A stretch of DNA of 24,196 nucleotides. It comes from Methanoculleus marisnigri (lineage in GTDB: Archaea; Halobacteriota; Methanomicrobia; Methanomicrobiales; Methanoculleaceae). Position numbers and translations under genes: made by a program. The notes beneath the pieces were generated by a model. It saw only the letters and a program-made list of their open reading frames with translations. It was not told the DNA's origin and made no database searches. Positions 1-6,593 of this stretch are shown piece by piece; the stretch's first letter is position 1; each line of letters begins with the position of its first letter. The stretch covers positions 1 to 24,196 of the forward strand of contig DASQ01000122.1 in the NCBI GenBank assembly GCA_002503885.1. Reading direction: 5' to 3'.

Positions 1-1389
1 TTTCAAATCCCGAAACACCTTCTCGGCAAAGTCACGTTCAAAATACTTCATCACCACGTCACTGCCCGAGAGAGACGGATCAGTTGCATACAGGAGATAT
101 TTTCCATCCCGCCTCTCTGCCTCGATTCTGGCATCAGTATTGGCGCTCCACGTAAGCTCACTACCGGTCTGACCTTCCTGAACAGAATAATTGAAGAATT
201 TGGCACAAGACTTAGGCAGGAACTTCCCAATCTTCTTCATCACCTCTTCTTTCTTCAATTGCGAACAGCTCTTCTCTAATTCTCTAAACTCTCCAGATAT
301 CTGATAGATTGCACAGTTTCTGGATTTTCTCTCCCGCATTCTTCGCTCAGTGTTCACGTAGACCACAACGGATCCTTTCCTGCCAAAGAGTGGAGTATCA
401 ACCTTCTCGGCATAGATATTCATACACTGGGTCGGCACCAGATGATCCGGATCAATCGGAGGTTCAGTCCGTGCAATAAGGTTCTTCGCCTCCTTTGTCC
501 TCTTTGTCACGCCACAGACAAGTTTCCATCCCTCCTTCTCGACACGACCGATCTCAGCCGTGGTTGTGTACCCTCTGTCCCAGACAATGGTTCCCTGCGG
601 GACCATCATCTCCCTGAGACGGATCATCAGATCAGGAATGGTCGTGATCGAATGAAAACTGCCGGGATGAACAAAATGTGCGATTGGATACGAATCAAAG
701 TATGACGTTATCACAGAGAGATTCAGTTGATTCAACTGTGTTTCATGAGTTTTACTACCGGGTTCGATCAGTGGGCACTCCTTACCATACGTTGGAATGG
801 TGGTGAGATCATAGGCGATGGTTTCTGGGCTCTGGTCAGGAAGAGGATGAATGGTACGCCATTTCTGGTAGAGTTCAGCCTCAATGAACGGAATATGACT
901 CTGGATACGTTGGGTTTTCTGTGACTTGGAACAGATGGCATCAAGTGACTGAAGATATGCATCTTTTGAAAAATCGAGTGGATCCATTCCCGTGAGGTCA
1001 GAGAGGATCGTCGACTTGACCCACGCATCAAGCTGGGTTGCGCTCTCCGGATCTATAAGCCGGTTAATCGCCCAGGTGGTCAGATATTTGCCGGGAGATG
1101 GCCCCTGGATATTTTCAAATCCTGTGGTATATCGGTCAATGATATTGACACAATTGAGCGTTTCAGCAATTTTCCAGAGCAGTAGTACATCTCCTGCACC
1201 TCGACTCTGGAGTGGATGGATTCGATCGGGACGAACTCGTTTCGTCTTTGGTTTTGGTACCTTCTCCTGATCTCCTTCGACACCCAGGTACTGGATCAGT
1301 TTCTGTTTTGACTTTCCATTCTCCCAGACTGTTGTCACTTCGTAGAGGTAAAACTGATTACCTCTTTTGATACGGCGAATCCAGCTCAT
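1..1389 (-). CDS. IS1634/IS4-like DDE transposase, 3' end outside window
   Basis: An uninterrupted frame runs from ATG at 1389 off the left edge (463 codons visible). An in-frame stop at 1396-1398 lies just upstream, so this start is close to forced. The DDE catalytic residues are visible: Asp ~194 in YDLTT, Asp ~271 in WDRGYTT, and Glu ~456 inside a perfect Y-x2-R-x3-E-x6-K signature (Tyr codon 43-45 to Lys codon 1-3), the hallmark of IS4-superfamily transposases. The N-terminus (MSWIRRIKRGNQFYLYEV) and overall layout resemble IS1634-group enzymes common in methanogens. The protein would cut and paste its own element. Base composition is clearly more AT-rich than the metabolic genes to the right, consistent with acquisition. 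No frameshift or stop was found in the visible part, so it may be active. The family call is firm at superfamily level and less so at IS1634 level. Confidence 0.88.
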   Translation of the reverse strand, partial: MSWIRRIKRGNQFYLYEVTTVWENGKSKQKLIQYLGVEGDQEKVPKPKTKRVRPDRIHPLQSRGAGDVLLLWKIAETLNCVNIIDRYTTGFENIQGPSPGKYLTTWAINRLIDPESATQLDAWVKSTILSDLTGMDPLDFSKDAYLQSLDAICSKSQKTQRIQSHIPFIEAELYQKWRTIHPLPDQSPETIAYDLTTIPTYGKECPLIEPGSKTHETQLNQLNLSVITSYFDSYPIAHFVHPGSFHSITTIPDLMIRLREMMVPQGTIVWDRGYTTTAEIGRVEKEGWKLVCGVTKRTKEAKNLIARTEPPIDPDHLVPTQCMNIYAEKVDTPLFGRKGSVVVYVNTERRMRERKSRNCAIYQISGEFRELEKSCSQLKKEEVMKKIGKFLPKSCAKFFNYSVQEGQTGSELTWSANTDARIEAERRDGKYLLYATDPSLSGSDVVMKYFERDFAEKVFRDLK

Positions 1390-1398
1390 GATGACCTA

Positions 1399-1430
1399 GT
1401 GATCAATTGATCACCATACATGATAAAGGT
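1399..1430 (-). promoter_or_regulatory. Transposase promoter with 16-bp palindrome
   Basis: GTGATCAATTGATCAC at 1399-1414 is a perfect 16-bp palindrome. It lies between a TATA-like CTTTATCA (minus strand, about 1421-1430) and the transposase ATG at 1389, where transcription would start. This position suggests an operator or a terminal recognition site for the transposase; which of the two is not determined. Confidence 0.4.
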
Positions 1431-1494
1431 AACGGTTGATATTCTGGCTTTAATTATGCAAAGAATTGAGGAGAGGTGAGATTGAAATTATTGA

Positions 1495-1776
1495 TTCTGG
1501 CACCTAGTGATCAAAAAGACGCTGTTTAAGATCGAGTATCCGTATGTCCACGATCTTGCCGCACTTGTCACCATCGTCACGAAGAACGGGGTTCGCGTGC
1601 CGGACCACGTGAAGGAAGCCGCAAAACTCACACGGTTCGCCATTACGACCAGGTATCCGCATTTCCTTTCGCCGGTCAAAGAGGAGGAATACCAGCGGGC
1701 AGTTGCTATCGCTGAGAGCGTTGTAACATGGTGCGAAAGCGAGATCGGTAACCCGGGGGATTTCAGAAGCAGGTGA
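1495..1776 (+). pseudogene. HEPN-domain protein, C-terminal half, truncated by IS
   Basis: The frame is open from 1495 (in-frame TGA at 1492-1494) to TGA at 1774-1776; the only early start codon is GTG at 1507. The product of about 90 residues matches the second half of HEPN-domain proteins: a YVHDL motif, a Gly-Val-x-Val-Pro turn, a Leu-Thr...TRYP segment, then an acidic helix with EEEYQRAVAIAESVV. Complete family members are about 120-140 residues and begin with a long helix carrying the conserved R/K-rich active-site face. That helix is missing here, where the IS begins. HEPN proteins usually act as RNases or as partners of MNT nucleotidyltransferases in toxin-antitoxin pairs. No MNT gene is seen here; it may lie beyond the IS. 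The fragment is unlikely to fold or function. Confidence 0.7.
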
Positions 1777-2012
1777 ACTACCCCCCGCTTACGCAGGGGC
1801 TTCCCGGCTATCATCCCCCTCCCCGGCGGGAGCGAGTCCACAGGCTCTTCGGCACGTCCTGCGCCTGCAAGTTTTACATCGGTACCTACTGCATACTCAT
1901 CCGGAAGGGGAAGGGGGGATCCTTGCCGGGATGGTAAGCCTCTGCGTCGAGGGAGTATCATCCGGAGGGGAGGAAGGTAACCTTTATATCCCATACCCCT
2001 CTATAGTGAGCT
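1777..2012. other. Intergenic stretch, possible IS200/IS605 3'-end scar
   Basis: No gene is supported on the plus strand. On the minus strand, 1795-1925 reads as a short open segment ending in a GRGMIAGKPLRKRG-like tail, with a GC-rich imperfect hairpin around 1783-1799 (CCCCGC...GCAGGGG). Both recall the 3' end of TnpB genes and the right end of IS200/IS605 elements, but this is a weak resemblance. The right part carries the promoter of the following toxin-antitoxin pair. Confidence 0.3.
1983..1989 (+). promoter_or_regulatory. TATA box of toxin-antitoxin operon
   Basis: TTTATAT sits about 24-30 bases before the antitoxin ATG at 2013, so the expected start of transcription falls at or next to the ATG. 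There is no clear ribosome binding site, which fits a leaderless transcript. Confidence 0.55.
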
Positions 2013-2240
2013 ATGGTGACTACGATTCAACTTCAACCAGAGACCAAGGCCCGCCTGGATGATGTGAAGGTGCACCCGCGGGAGACCTACGACGAGACGC
2101 TGAACCGTCTCCTGGACATGGCGTATGATCCGGAACCGCTTTCCGAAGAGTCCATGAAGAGAATTGAAGAAGCCTTCGAAGACATACGAGCCGGCAGAGT
2201 TCGTCCCTTCGAGGAGTATGTTCAGGAACGGGGCCTATGA
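2013..2240 (+). CDS. Antitoxin of RelE-type pair
   Basis: This 75-residue protein begins MVTTIQLQPETKARLDDVK, a short beta strand followed by a helix as in ribbon-helix-helix-like antitoxins, with a conserved YDETLNRLLD segment. Its acidic C-terminal half (EESMKRIEEAFEDIRAG) is typical of the toxin-wrapping part. The layout resembles the small archaeal antitoxin family often listed as DUF7557/VapB-like. The stop overlaps the downstream toxin start by four bases (ATGA), so the two are translationally coupled. Expected role: bind and neutralise the toxin and repress the shared promoter just upstream. The family name is inferred from pattern; the antitoxin role rests mainly on the neighbour. Confidence 0.75.
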   Translation: MVTTIQLQPETKARLDDVKVHPRETYDETLNRLLDMAYDPEPLSEESMKRIEEAFEDIRAGRVRPFEEYVQERGL

Positions 2241-2509
2241 TATGGCGACTGCTCATCACGGCGGGTGCCGAGCGGGACCTCAATAAAATCCCGGAACCTG
2301 ATAGCAAACGAATTAAGGATGAACTCCGTGCTCTGGCAGATGAACCGCACCCTAAATCTTACGTTAAAAAGATGAAGGGGCATTCACGCAGTCCCCTGTA
2401 CTCTTTTCGTATTGGGCGGTATCGAGCGATCCTCACCATCGAGGGCAATACAATGATAATCACCCTGGTCGAGGTCGGAAACCGGAGTAACGTCTATCGG
2501 AACTATTGA
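2237..2509 (+). CDS. RelE/ParE-family toxin
   Basis: This 90-residue protein has the RelE/ParE fold pattern: an N-terminal strand (WRLLIT), a helix with AERDLNKIPE, a KMKGHSRSPLYSFRIG turn, then the signature R-x-G-x-YRAIL strand and a C-terminal VEVGNRSNVYRNY tail. This tail (VxxRxxVY) is characteristic of RelE-type mRNA interferases. Length matches the family (85-100 residues). It overlaps the antitoxin by four bases. Likely activity is ribosome-dependent mRNA cleavage; ParE-like gyrase inhibition cannot be excluded from sequence, though the Arg/Tyr-rich tail favours RelE. The cassette sits between an IS-disrupted gene and a truncated oxidoreductase, suggesting that it arrived by transfer. 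Confidence 0.85.
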   Translation: MIWRLLITAGAERDLNKIPEPDSKRIKDELRALADEPHPKSYVKKMKGHSRSPLYSFRIGRYRAILTIEGNTMIITLVEVGNRSNVYRNY

Positions 2510-2570
2510 TGTACCTGGCACCTCGGCGCCGGTTCTCTCTTGCTTAAACGACATCGGGATCCTCGGGCAG

Positions 2571-2987
2571 ATGCGGTCGCTGCGCACGCCCGGACTCTGC
2601 ACGGGGTGCGGCACCTGCGTGGAATACTGCAAACGGTGTGCCATCGTGTTGAAGAACGGCATATCAGTCCTTGATGAGAGCAAATGCGTCCAGTGCGGCG
2701 TTTGCGTCCACTCCTGCCCCTATCATCTCCTGAAATCCGAGTATGCCCACTACCAGATCACGATCGGCGGCCGGCGCGGAGCCTCCCCCGCCGCAGGAAA
2801 GGAACTCGTCACCGTCGAGACCGAGGAGGAGGTCGTCGAGGTGGTCGACCGTATCGTCTACTGGATCTACCGCAACGCCTGGAGCGGCCGGCCTCTCGCC
2901 GACCAGATGGACGAGATCGGGCTTGACAAATTCGCGGAGGGGATCCAAAAAGAGTTCGGGCCGAAGGAAGAGGCGGCCGGGGAGTGA
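2571..2987 (+). CDS. Two-[4Fe-4S] ferredoxin domain, likely C-terminal remnant of a sulfite reductase-like protein
   Basis: The 138-residue ORF carries two cluster motifs: C-x2-C-x2-C-x3-C at residues ~9-20 (CTGCGTCVEYC, with a further Cys at 23) and C-x2-C-x2-C-x3-C at ~39-51 (CVQCGVCVHSCP). After them comes YQITIGGRRGASPAAGKEL and an acidic helix. This order (ferredoxin, then a GGRRG strand, then a helix with a VVD.I..WIY pattern) is that of the C-terminus of siroheme sulfite/nitrite reductase-like proteins such as the small Dsr-like proteins of methanogens. The frame stays open upstream of the ATG and reads NDIGILGQ, which also fits that family, but no siroheme-binding N-terminal half exists; the toxin gene is there instead. 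It is therefore probably a decayed fragment. A free-standing ferredoxin is possible. No strong ribosome binding site was seen. Confidence 0.6.
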   Translation: MRSLRTPGLCTGCGTCVEYCKRCAIVLKNGISVLDESKCVQCGVCVHSCPYHLLKSEYAHYQITIGGRRGASPAAGKELVTVETEEEVVEVVDRIVYWIYRNAWSGRPLADQMDEIGLDKFAEGIQKEFGPKEEAAGE

Positions 2988-3000
2988 GAACCGGCCTCCT
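2971..3000. terminator. Hairpin at convergent gene ends
   Basis: GGCCGG at 2975-2980 pairs with CCGGCC at 2991-2996, extended by AGG (2971-2973) with CCT (2998-3000) across one mismatch. The ferredoxin stop lies in the loop and the ecfT stop is on the right arm. Being symmetrical, it could stop both converging transcripts. There is no U-run, so its strength as an archaeal terminator is uncertain. Confidence 0.35.
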
Positions 3001-3814
3001 ACACAGGCATCATCGCTATACCCGATATCGAGAGTACAAGCACGATGAGCAGGAGGAGGTCACTCCTCCCGGGGCGGGGAGGGCGATAGCAGGTGGGCCT
3101 TGCGGTCGAGGCGAACCCCCTGCTCTGCATCGCTTCAGTCACGTCTCGGGCCCGGTTCAGGACCGATACCGTCATGGGGATGCCGAGCGCCATCAGTTTT
3201 CTCCTGTTTTTGATGAACGTCCCCCGGTCGAACTCAAGCCCTCTGGAACGCTGGGCATCCATGATATTTCTGAGATCGTCGTAGAGGGCCGTCATCGACT
3301 TCAGCGCATACCCAAGGGAGAAAGCGATGGTCGGAGGCAGCCTGCTGGCACGGAGGCTGGCGACGAAATCAGTGTACGAAGTGGTCATCACGAAGAGAAA
3401 CGACATACCCCCGATGACAAGGACTCTGATTCCCTTTGCCGCAGCATAGAGCAGCCCGCCGGAGGTTATCACCGATGAGAACGGGCCGATCTGGGCCGAA
3501 AGATACACGTACCCCCAGGTCTCCTCGGGAAAGAAGATATCGACCGCGACGATGAAGATGAGGAGCGGCAGGAGGAGGAGAAGCGCCCGAAAAAGCGGTC
3601 TCGCGAGTCCTGCGGCAGCCGCAAGGCAGGCAACGAAGGCAAAGAGGAATGCAGTGCGGACGGGCGACGTCGTGGCAAACGCGGCGATACTCATCGCAAG
3701 CACGGTCAGGAGTTTGGTCCTCGGGTCCATCCGGTGAAGGAACGAATCCGCCGGGATGTAGCCCACTGCCCGGTAGGCATGCATCCGATCGGACCGTTTG
3801 CGGCCGGCAGTCAT
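2999..3814 (-). CDS. ecfT: ECF transporter transmembrane component EcfT
   Basis: This 271-residue membrane protein begins with DSFLHRMDPRTKLLTVL, the standard EcfT/CbiQ opening. Several hydrophobic segments follow (about residues 38-60, 62-88, 124-146 and one near the C-terminus at ~248-267). A cytosolic region holds the two coupling motifs, QRSRGLEF near residue 190 and MQSRGFAS near 230, corresponding to the Ala-Arg-Gly-type motifs that dock into the ATPase pair. Its start overlaps the ATPase stop by four bases (ATGA), and it is the last gene of the operon. Function: scaffold that couples ATP hydrolysis to toppling of the S component. Length and motifs match the family. Confidence 0.93.
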   Translation of the reverse strand: MTAGRKRSDRMHAYRAVGYIPADSFLHRMDPRTKLLTVLAMSIAAFATTSPVRTAFLFAFVACLAAAAGLARPLFRALLLLLPLLIFIVAVDIFFPEETWGYVYLSAQIGPFSSVITSGGLLYAAAKGIRVLVIGGMSFLFVMTTSYTDFVASLRASRLPPTIAFSLGYALKSMTALYDDLRNIMDAQRSRGLEFDRGTFIKNRRKLMALGIPMTVSVLNRARDVTEAMQSRGFASTARPTCYRPPRPGRSDLLLLIVLVLSISGIAMMPV

Positions 3815-5253
3815 CCCTGCTCCTCCTGCACTCTGCGGTCGTCCACGATGCGGCCGCGCTCGATCCTGACGATCCTGTCCGCGACTGCGGCGGAGAACTC
3901 TGCGTCGTGAGTCGCGACGACGACCGCCTTTCCTCCGGCGCAGAGCGTATCGATGAGCCCGGCCAGCCTCTGTTTGGCAACGGGGTCGAGCCCGAGCGTC
4001 GGTTCGTCAAGCGCCAGGACGGGCGTATCCATCGTCAGGACGGACGCGACGCTGACGCGCTGCTTTTCTCCGACCGAGAGGGCAAGCGGCGAGACGGTAA
4101 GTCCCAGATGCCTGATGCCGAGATGCTCGCGCACGTGCTCGATCCGCTGCGTTATCACGTCCGGAGGAGTGCCGAGGTTTGAGGGGGCGAAAGCAAGCTC
4201 CTCGGCGATGGTCTCCCCGAAGAGCTGGTAGTCGGCATGCTGGCAGACCAGGCCGACGGTGCGGGCGATCTCGGCGACGGTGCTCTCCCGGATTTCTCTT
4301 CCGTCCACGACGATTCGCCCGGACTCCGGCCGCAGAAGACCGTTTAAGAGTTTCAGCAACGTGCTCTTCCCCGAGCCGTTCGGACCGGCGAGCACCGTCG
4401 CCTCGCCGGGGTAGATAGCCAGAGAGACACCGTCCATTGCCGGGAGATCTCTACCCGGGTGCCGGAACGTGACGTTCTCCAGGGTGACGATACCGGCGCA
4501 GGCAGCCCTTGCCCTCCGGCGGGGAGGGCGGTCCCTTGGGAGAGCATCCGGTGCGGGAGGCTCGATCAACCTTCCGTCGACAAGGGATATCCGGCGGGAT
4601 GCCCACCGCGCGACAAGTTCTGTCCGGTGTTCGGAGAGGATGATCGTCAGGCCGGACGTCCGGTTCAATGTATCGAGGAGATCGAGGAGCCCGCTTGCAC
4701 TCGCGGCGTCAAGCCCGGAGAACGGTTCGTCAAGGATGAGGATTGCAGGGTGCAGAACAACGACGGAGGCGATCGCCAGACGCTGGCGTTCTCCCCAGGA
4801 GAGTTCGGTCGTCTGCCGGTCGCGAAGTGGGTCAAGCCGGAACTCTTTCAGGATCTCGGTGACCGCCCGGTCAATCCTTGATGCGGACCAGCCGAGCTGT
4901 TCGGGGCCGAACGCAATCTCGCTCACCACATCGTTTGAGAAGATCTGGTGATCCGGGTCCTGAAAGACCATCCCGACAGTGGTGGCAAGGTCGCTGATCG
5001 TGCAGTCGCGCGTATTCTGTCCCCGGACAATGACATCCCCCTTGAAGGTACCGGGCCGAGCGTGCGGGATCAGGCCGTTGCAGCACCGGAGGAAGGTCGT
5101 CTTCCCGGAGCCGCTCGGCCCGGTCAGCAGCACACGCTCGCCCTCCCGGATGGTACAGTCGATCCCGCTGAGCACTTCCCGCGGCCGGGCAGACCGAAAC
5201 GCCAGGTGCCGGAACGAGACCGACCTGAACTCGATCGCCGGGTCAGCCCTCAT
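3811..5253 (-). CDS. ecfA: ECF transporter fused ATPase (EcfA1-EcfA2)
   Basis: Two ABC ATPase domains lie in one 480-residue chain. In domain 1, Walker A GPSGSGKT is at ~45-52, the Q-loop in VFQDPDHQIF, the signature LSWGE at ~151 and Walker B ILILDE at ~171. In domain 2, Walker A GPNGSGKS is at ~290-297, QHADYQLFGE is the Q-loop, the signature LSVGE is at ~392, Walker B VLALDE at ~412 and the switch His in ATHD at ~449. Both signatures deviate at the third position (W, V) from LSGGQ, as often seen in ECF ATPases. I chose the ATG at 5253 over one at 5277, because it overlaps the S-component stop by 11 bases and begins MRADPAIEFRSVSF, directly at the first ABC strand. It powers uptake together with EcfT. 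In many ECF systems the two ATPases are separate genes. Confidence 0.92.
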   Translation of the reverse strand: MRADPAIEFRSVSFRHLAFRSARPREVLSGIDCTIREGERVLLTGPSGSGKTTFLRCCNGLIPHARPGTFKGDVIVRGQNTRDCTISDLATTVGMVFQDPDHQIFSNDVVSEIAFGPEQLGWSASRIDRAVTEILKEFRLDPLRDRQTTELSWGERQRLAIASVVVLHPAILILDEPFSGLDAASASGLLDLLDTLNRTSGLTIILSEHRTELVARWASRRISLVDGRLIEPPAPDALPRDRPPRRRARAACAGIVTLENVTFRHPGRDLPAMDGVSLAIYPGEATVLAGPNGSGKSTLLKLLNGLLRPESGRIVVDGREIRESTVAEIARTVGLVCQHADYQLFGETIAEELAFAPSNLGTPPDVITQRIEHVREHLGIRHLGLTVSPLALSVGEKQRVSVASVLTMDTPVLALDEPTLGLDPVAKQRLAGLIDTLCAGGKAVVVATHDAEFSAAVADRIVRIERGRIVDDRRVQEEQG

Positions 5254-5800
5254 CCGGCACATCGTCCTGGTGCACAATCCCCGCCCTGTAGAGCCGTCCG
5301 ACGATCAGCGCGGCGATGATACCCCCGATGCCCCCGAAGACCAGGTGCGTGAACGACGAGACCCCGATGCCGAGGAGGATGAAGACACCCTGGACGCCGA
5401 GGAGCAGGTGTACGGCATAGTTCACCACCATCTTCACCATGTTCCCCGCGGCGCCGGCAATGAACCCGACGACCGGGTTGTCGAGGCGGTGGCCGAACGC
5501 CATGGAGACAAGGTCGATGGTGACCCCCATTGCGGTATACTTGAAGATATCAAAGACATGAAGCGGTTCAACGCCGAAGAACGACGCGAGAATGCCGGAG
5601 ACCAGTCCGGCGTACGTACCCGCTCCCGGTTTCCGCACGAGGGCGGCGCCGACGACGAGCGGCAGAACCCAGAATACCCCCGAACTCCCGGGGGTGTGGA
5701 TCGGAACCACGATCGCCATCCGCAGGACGAAGACGAGAGCTCCGAAGAGCGAGAGCAGGGCGATCTCGTACAGGCTGAAGTAAGAAGAGCGTTTCATCAT
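5243..5800 (-). CDS. ECF transporter S (substrate-binding) component, substrate unknown
   Basis: This 185-residue integral membrane protein has about six hydrophobic segments. A short basic N-terminus (MMKRSSYFSLYEIAL) precedes TM1, and a PGAGTYAGLVSGILASFFG segment is reminiscent of YkoE/HMP-type S components. The last TM region is Gly-rich (FGGIGGIIAALIVGRLY). It lies directly upstream of the ATPase and T genes, making this a dedicated group-I type ECF cassette. The start overlaps the preceding gene's stop by four bases. The substrate is not readable from sequence; vitamins such as thiamine precursors, or a metal or cofactor, are all possible. The immediately upstream partner carries a surface module, so capture outside the cell may precede binding. 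Confidence 0.82.
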   Translation of the reverse strand: MMKRSSYFSLYEIALLSLFGALVFVLRMAIVVPIHTPGSSGVFWVLPLVVGAALVRKPGAGTYAGLVSGILASFFGVEPLHVFDIFKYTAMGVTIDLVSMAFGHRLDNPVVGFIAGAAGNMVKMVVNYAVHLLLGVQGVFILLGIGVSSFTHLVFGGIGGIIAALIVGRLYRAGIVHQDDVPDEG

Positions 5801-6591
5801 CGGTTATCCTCCACAAACGTCGATTCGAGCGTGAGTCCGAAATCCTCTGGCTGCGGCCGGTCCACGGCGACCATCAGGAAGAGGTCCCCGACCCTGTTGC
5901 CGCCGGTATACGTGACATAGAACGATCCCCCGGAATCGGCGGTCTCGGTCACCTGCCCTTTCCGGGCCGCAAGATCGGTGGTGATGTGGATACCGTCCAG
6001 GCCAGAACTGATCCGCTCGAACCAGAGGACGCGGGTATCCCTGCCCACGTCCTCGTCCACCGGCCGCGGGGAACCCGCTACCTCGACGGTATATGTGTTG
6101 CCCTCCGGGAGAGGAGACATCCCCCATGGCGAATCTCCGGGCGCAGCGGTCCCGGTGACGTAGTAGCCGGAGGTGCCGTAGCCGGACTGCCGGTTCGTCC
6201 ACGCCCTGCCGTCTCCGGCGTGGAGACCGTAGACGGAAAACGACGCCGTTCCGGCAAGATCCGTGAACTGATAATCGACTTTGACCGAGCCGGTCCGGAA
6301 GAGGGCCGGGTTCCCGCCGACAGGCACCACTCCCAGGTCTACGAAGGCAAGATACCAGCTCCCGGAGGGGAGATCGCCCGGACCGATCGCGATCGGTGTG
6401 GCGTAGGGCCGCCATGACTGGGGACCGTACCGGAGATCATAGCGATCGATGGTTGCGGTATGCAGGAGAGAGTCAGTCGAACCGGTCTCCGGGGCATAGG
6501 CCCCCGAGACGGCTGTATCGATCAGGAACGAAACAGCGATGACTGCCCCGAGCGCGACGACCGCAAGTATGACTCTCCTGCCGAACTCCAT
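5797..6591 (-). CDS. Membrane-anchored protein with a circularly permuted surface module
   Basis: 264 residues. One N-terminal TM or uncleaved signal anchor spans ~5-27, and the rest is extracellular. Residues ~46-149 match the SECOND half of the module found in the large exoproteins of this window: YDLRYGPQSWRP, then a FVDLG strand, GSVKVDYQFTDL..TASFSVYG, WTNR and SGYYVTG. Residues ~165-257 match the FIRST half: LW...SGLDGIHIT, GQVTETADSGGSFYVTYTGG, then VAV...PEDFGLTL. In all five other copies these halves occur in the opposite order, so this copy is a circular permutation. Its stop overlaps the S-component start by four bases, and its start lies two bases after the upstream gene. The coupling argues for an extracytoplasmic accessory of the ECF transporter, for example a ligand-capturing lid. 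No Pfam family name is recognised. Confidence 0.75.
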   Translation of the reverse strand: MEFGRRVILAVVALGAVIAVSFLIDTAVSGAYAPETGSTDSLLHTATIDRYDLRYGPQSWRPYATPIAIGPGDLPSGSWYLAFVDLGVVPVGGNPALFRTGSVKVDYQFTDLAGTASFSVYGLHAGDGRAWTNRQSGYGTSGYYVTGTAAPGDSPWGMSPLPEGNTYTVEVAGSPRPVDEDVGRDTRVLWFERISSGLDGIHITTDLAARKGQVTETADSGGSFYVTYTGGNRVGDLFLMVAVDRPQPEDFGLTLESTFVEDNR

Positions 6592-6593
6592 GA

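Larger units (their letters stand above)
1..1503 (-). mobile_element. Insertion sequence, right end; outer boundary approximate
   Basis: The element comprises the transposase plus about 110 bases of upstream sequence. The outer edge is placed at about 1495-1506, because downstream of it the plus strand immediately reads as the interior of a HEPN domain with no N-terminal half. The word CCTAGTGATCAA occurs at 1395-1406 and again at 1503-1514, and TTGATNTTCTGGC-like words recur near 1436 and 1492. These could be terminal or target repeats. The other end lies outside the window, so terminal inverted repeats cannot be confirmed. Confidence 0.55.

Noticed and set aside
442..1283. Several plus- and minus-strand open frames inside the IS region
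   Set aside because: They are shadows of the uninterrupted transposase frame, which has all three catalytic residues and the YREK signature.
1488..1994. 168-codon minus-strand frame
   Set aside because: It runs antisense through the HEPN remnant and the TA promoter, with a biased Pro/Arg/Leu-rich product. Only a short part recalls TnpB, so it was kept as a weak scar finding rather than a gene.
5254..5277. Longer start (ATG at 5277) for the fused ATPase
   Set aside because: It adds eight Cys/Arg/Met-rich residues before the ABC domain and deepens the overlap with the S-component gene; 5253 is more natural.
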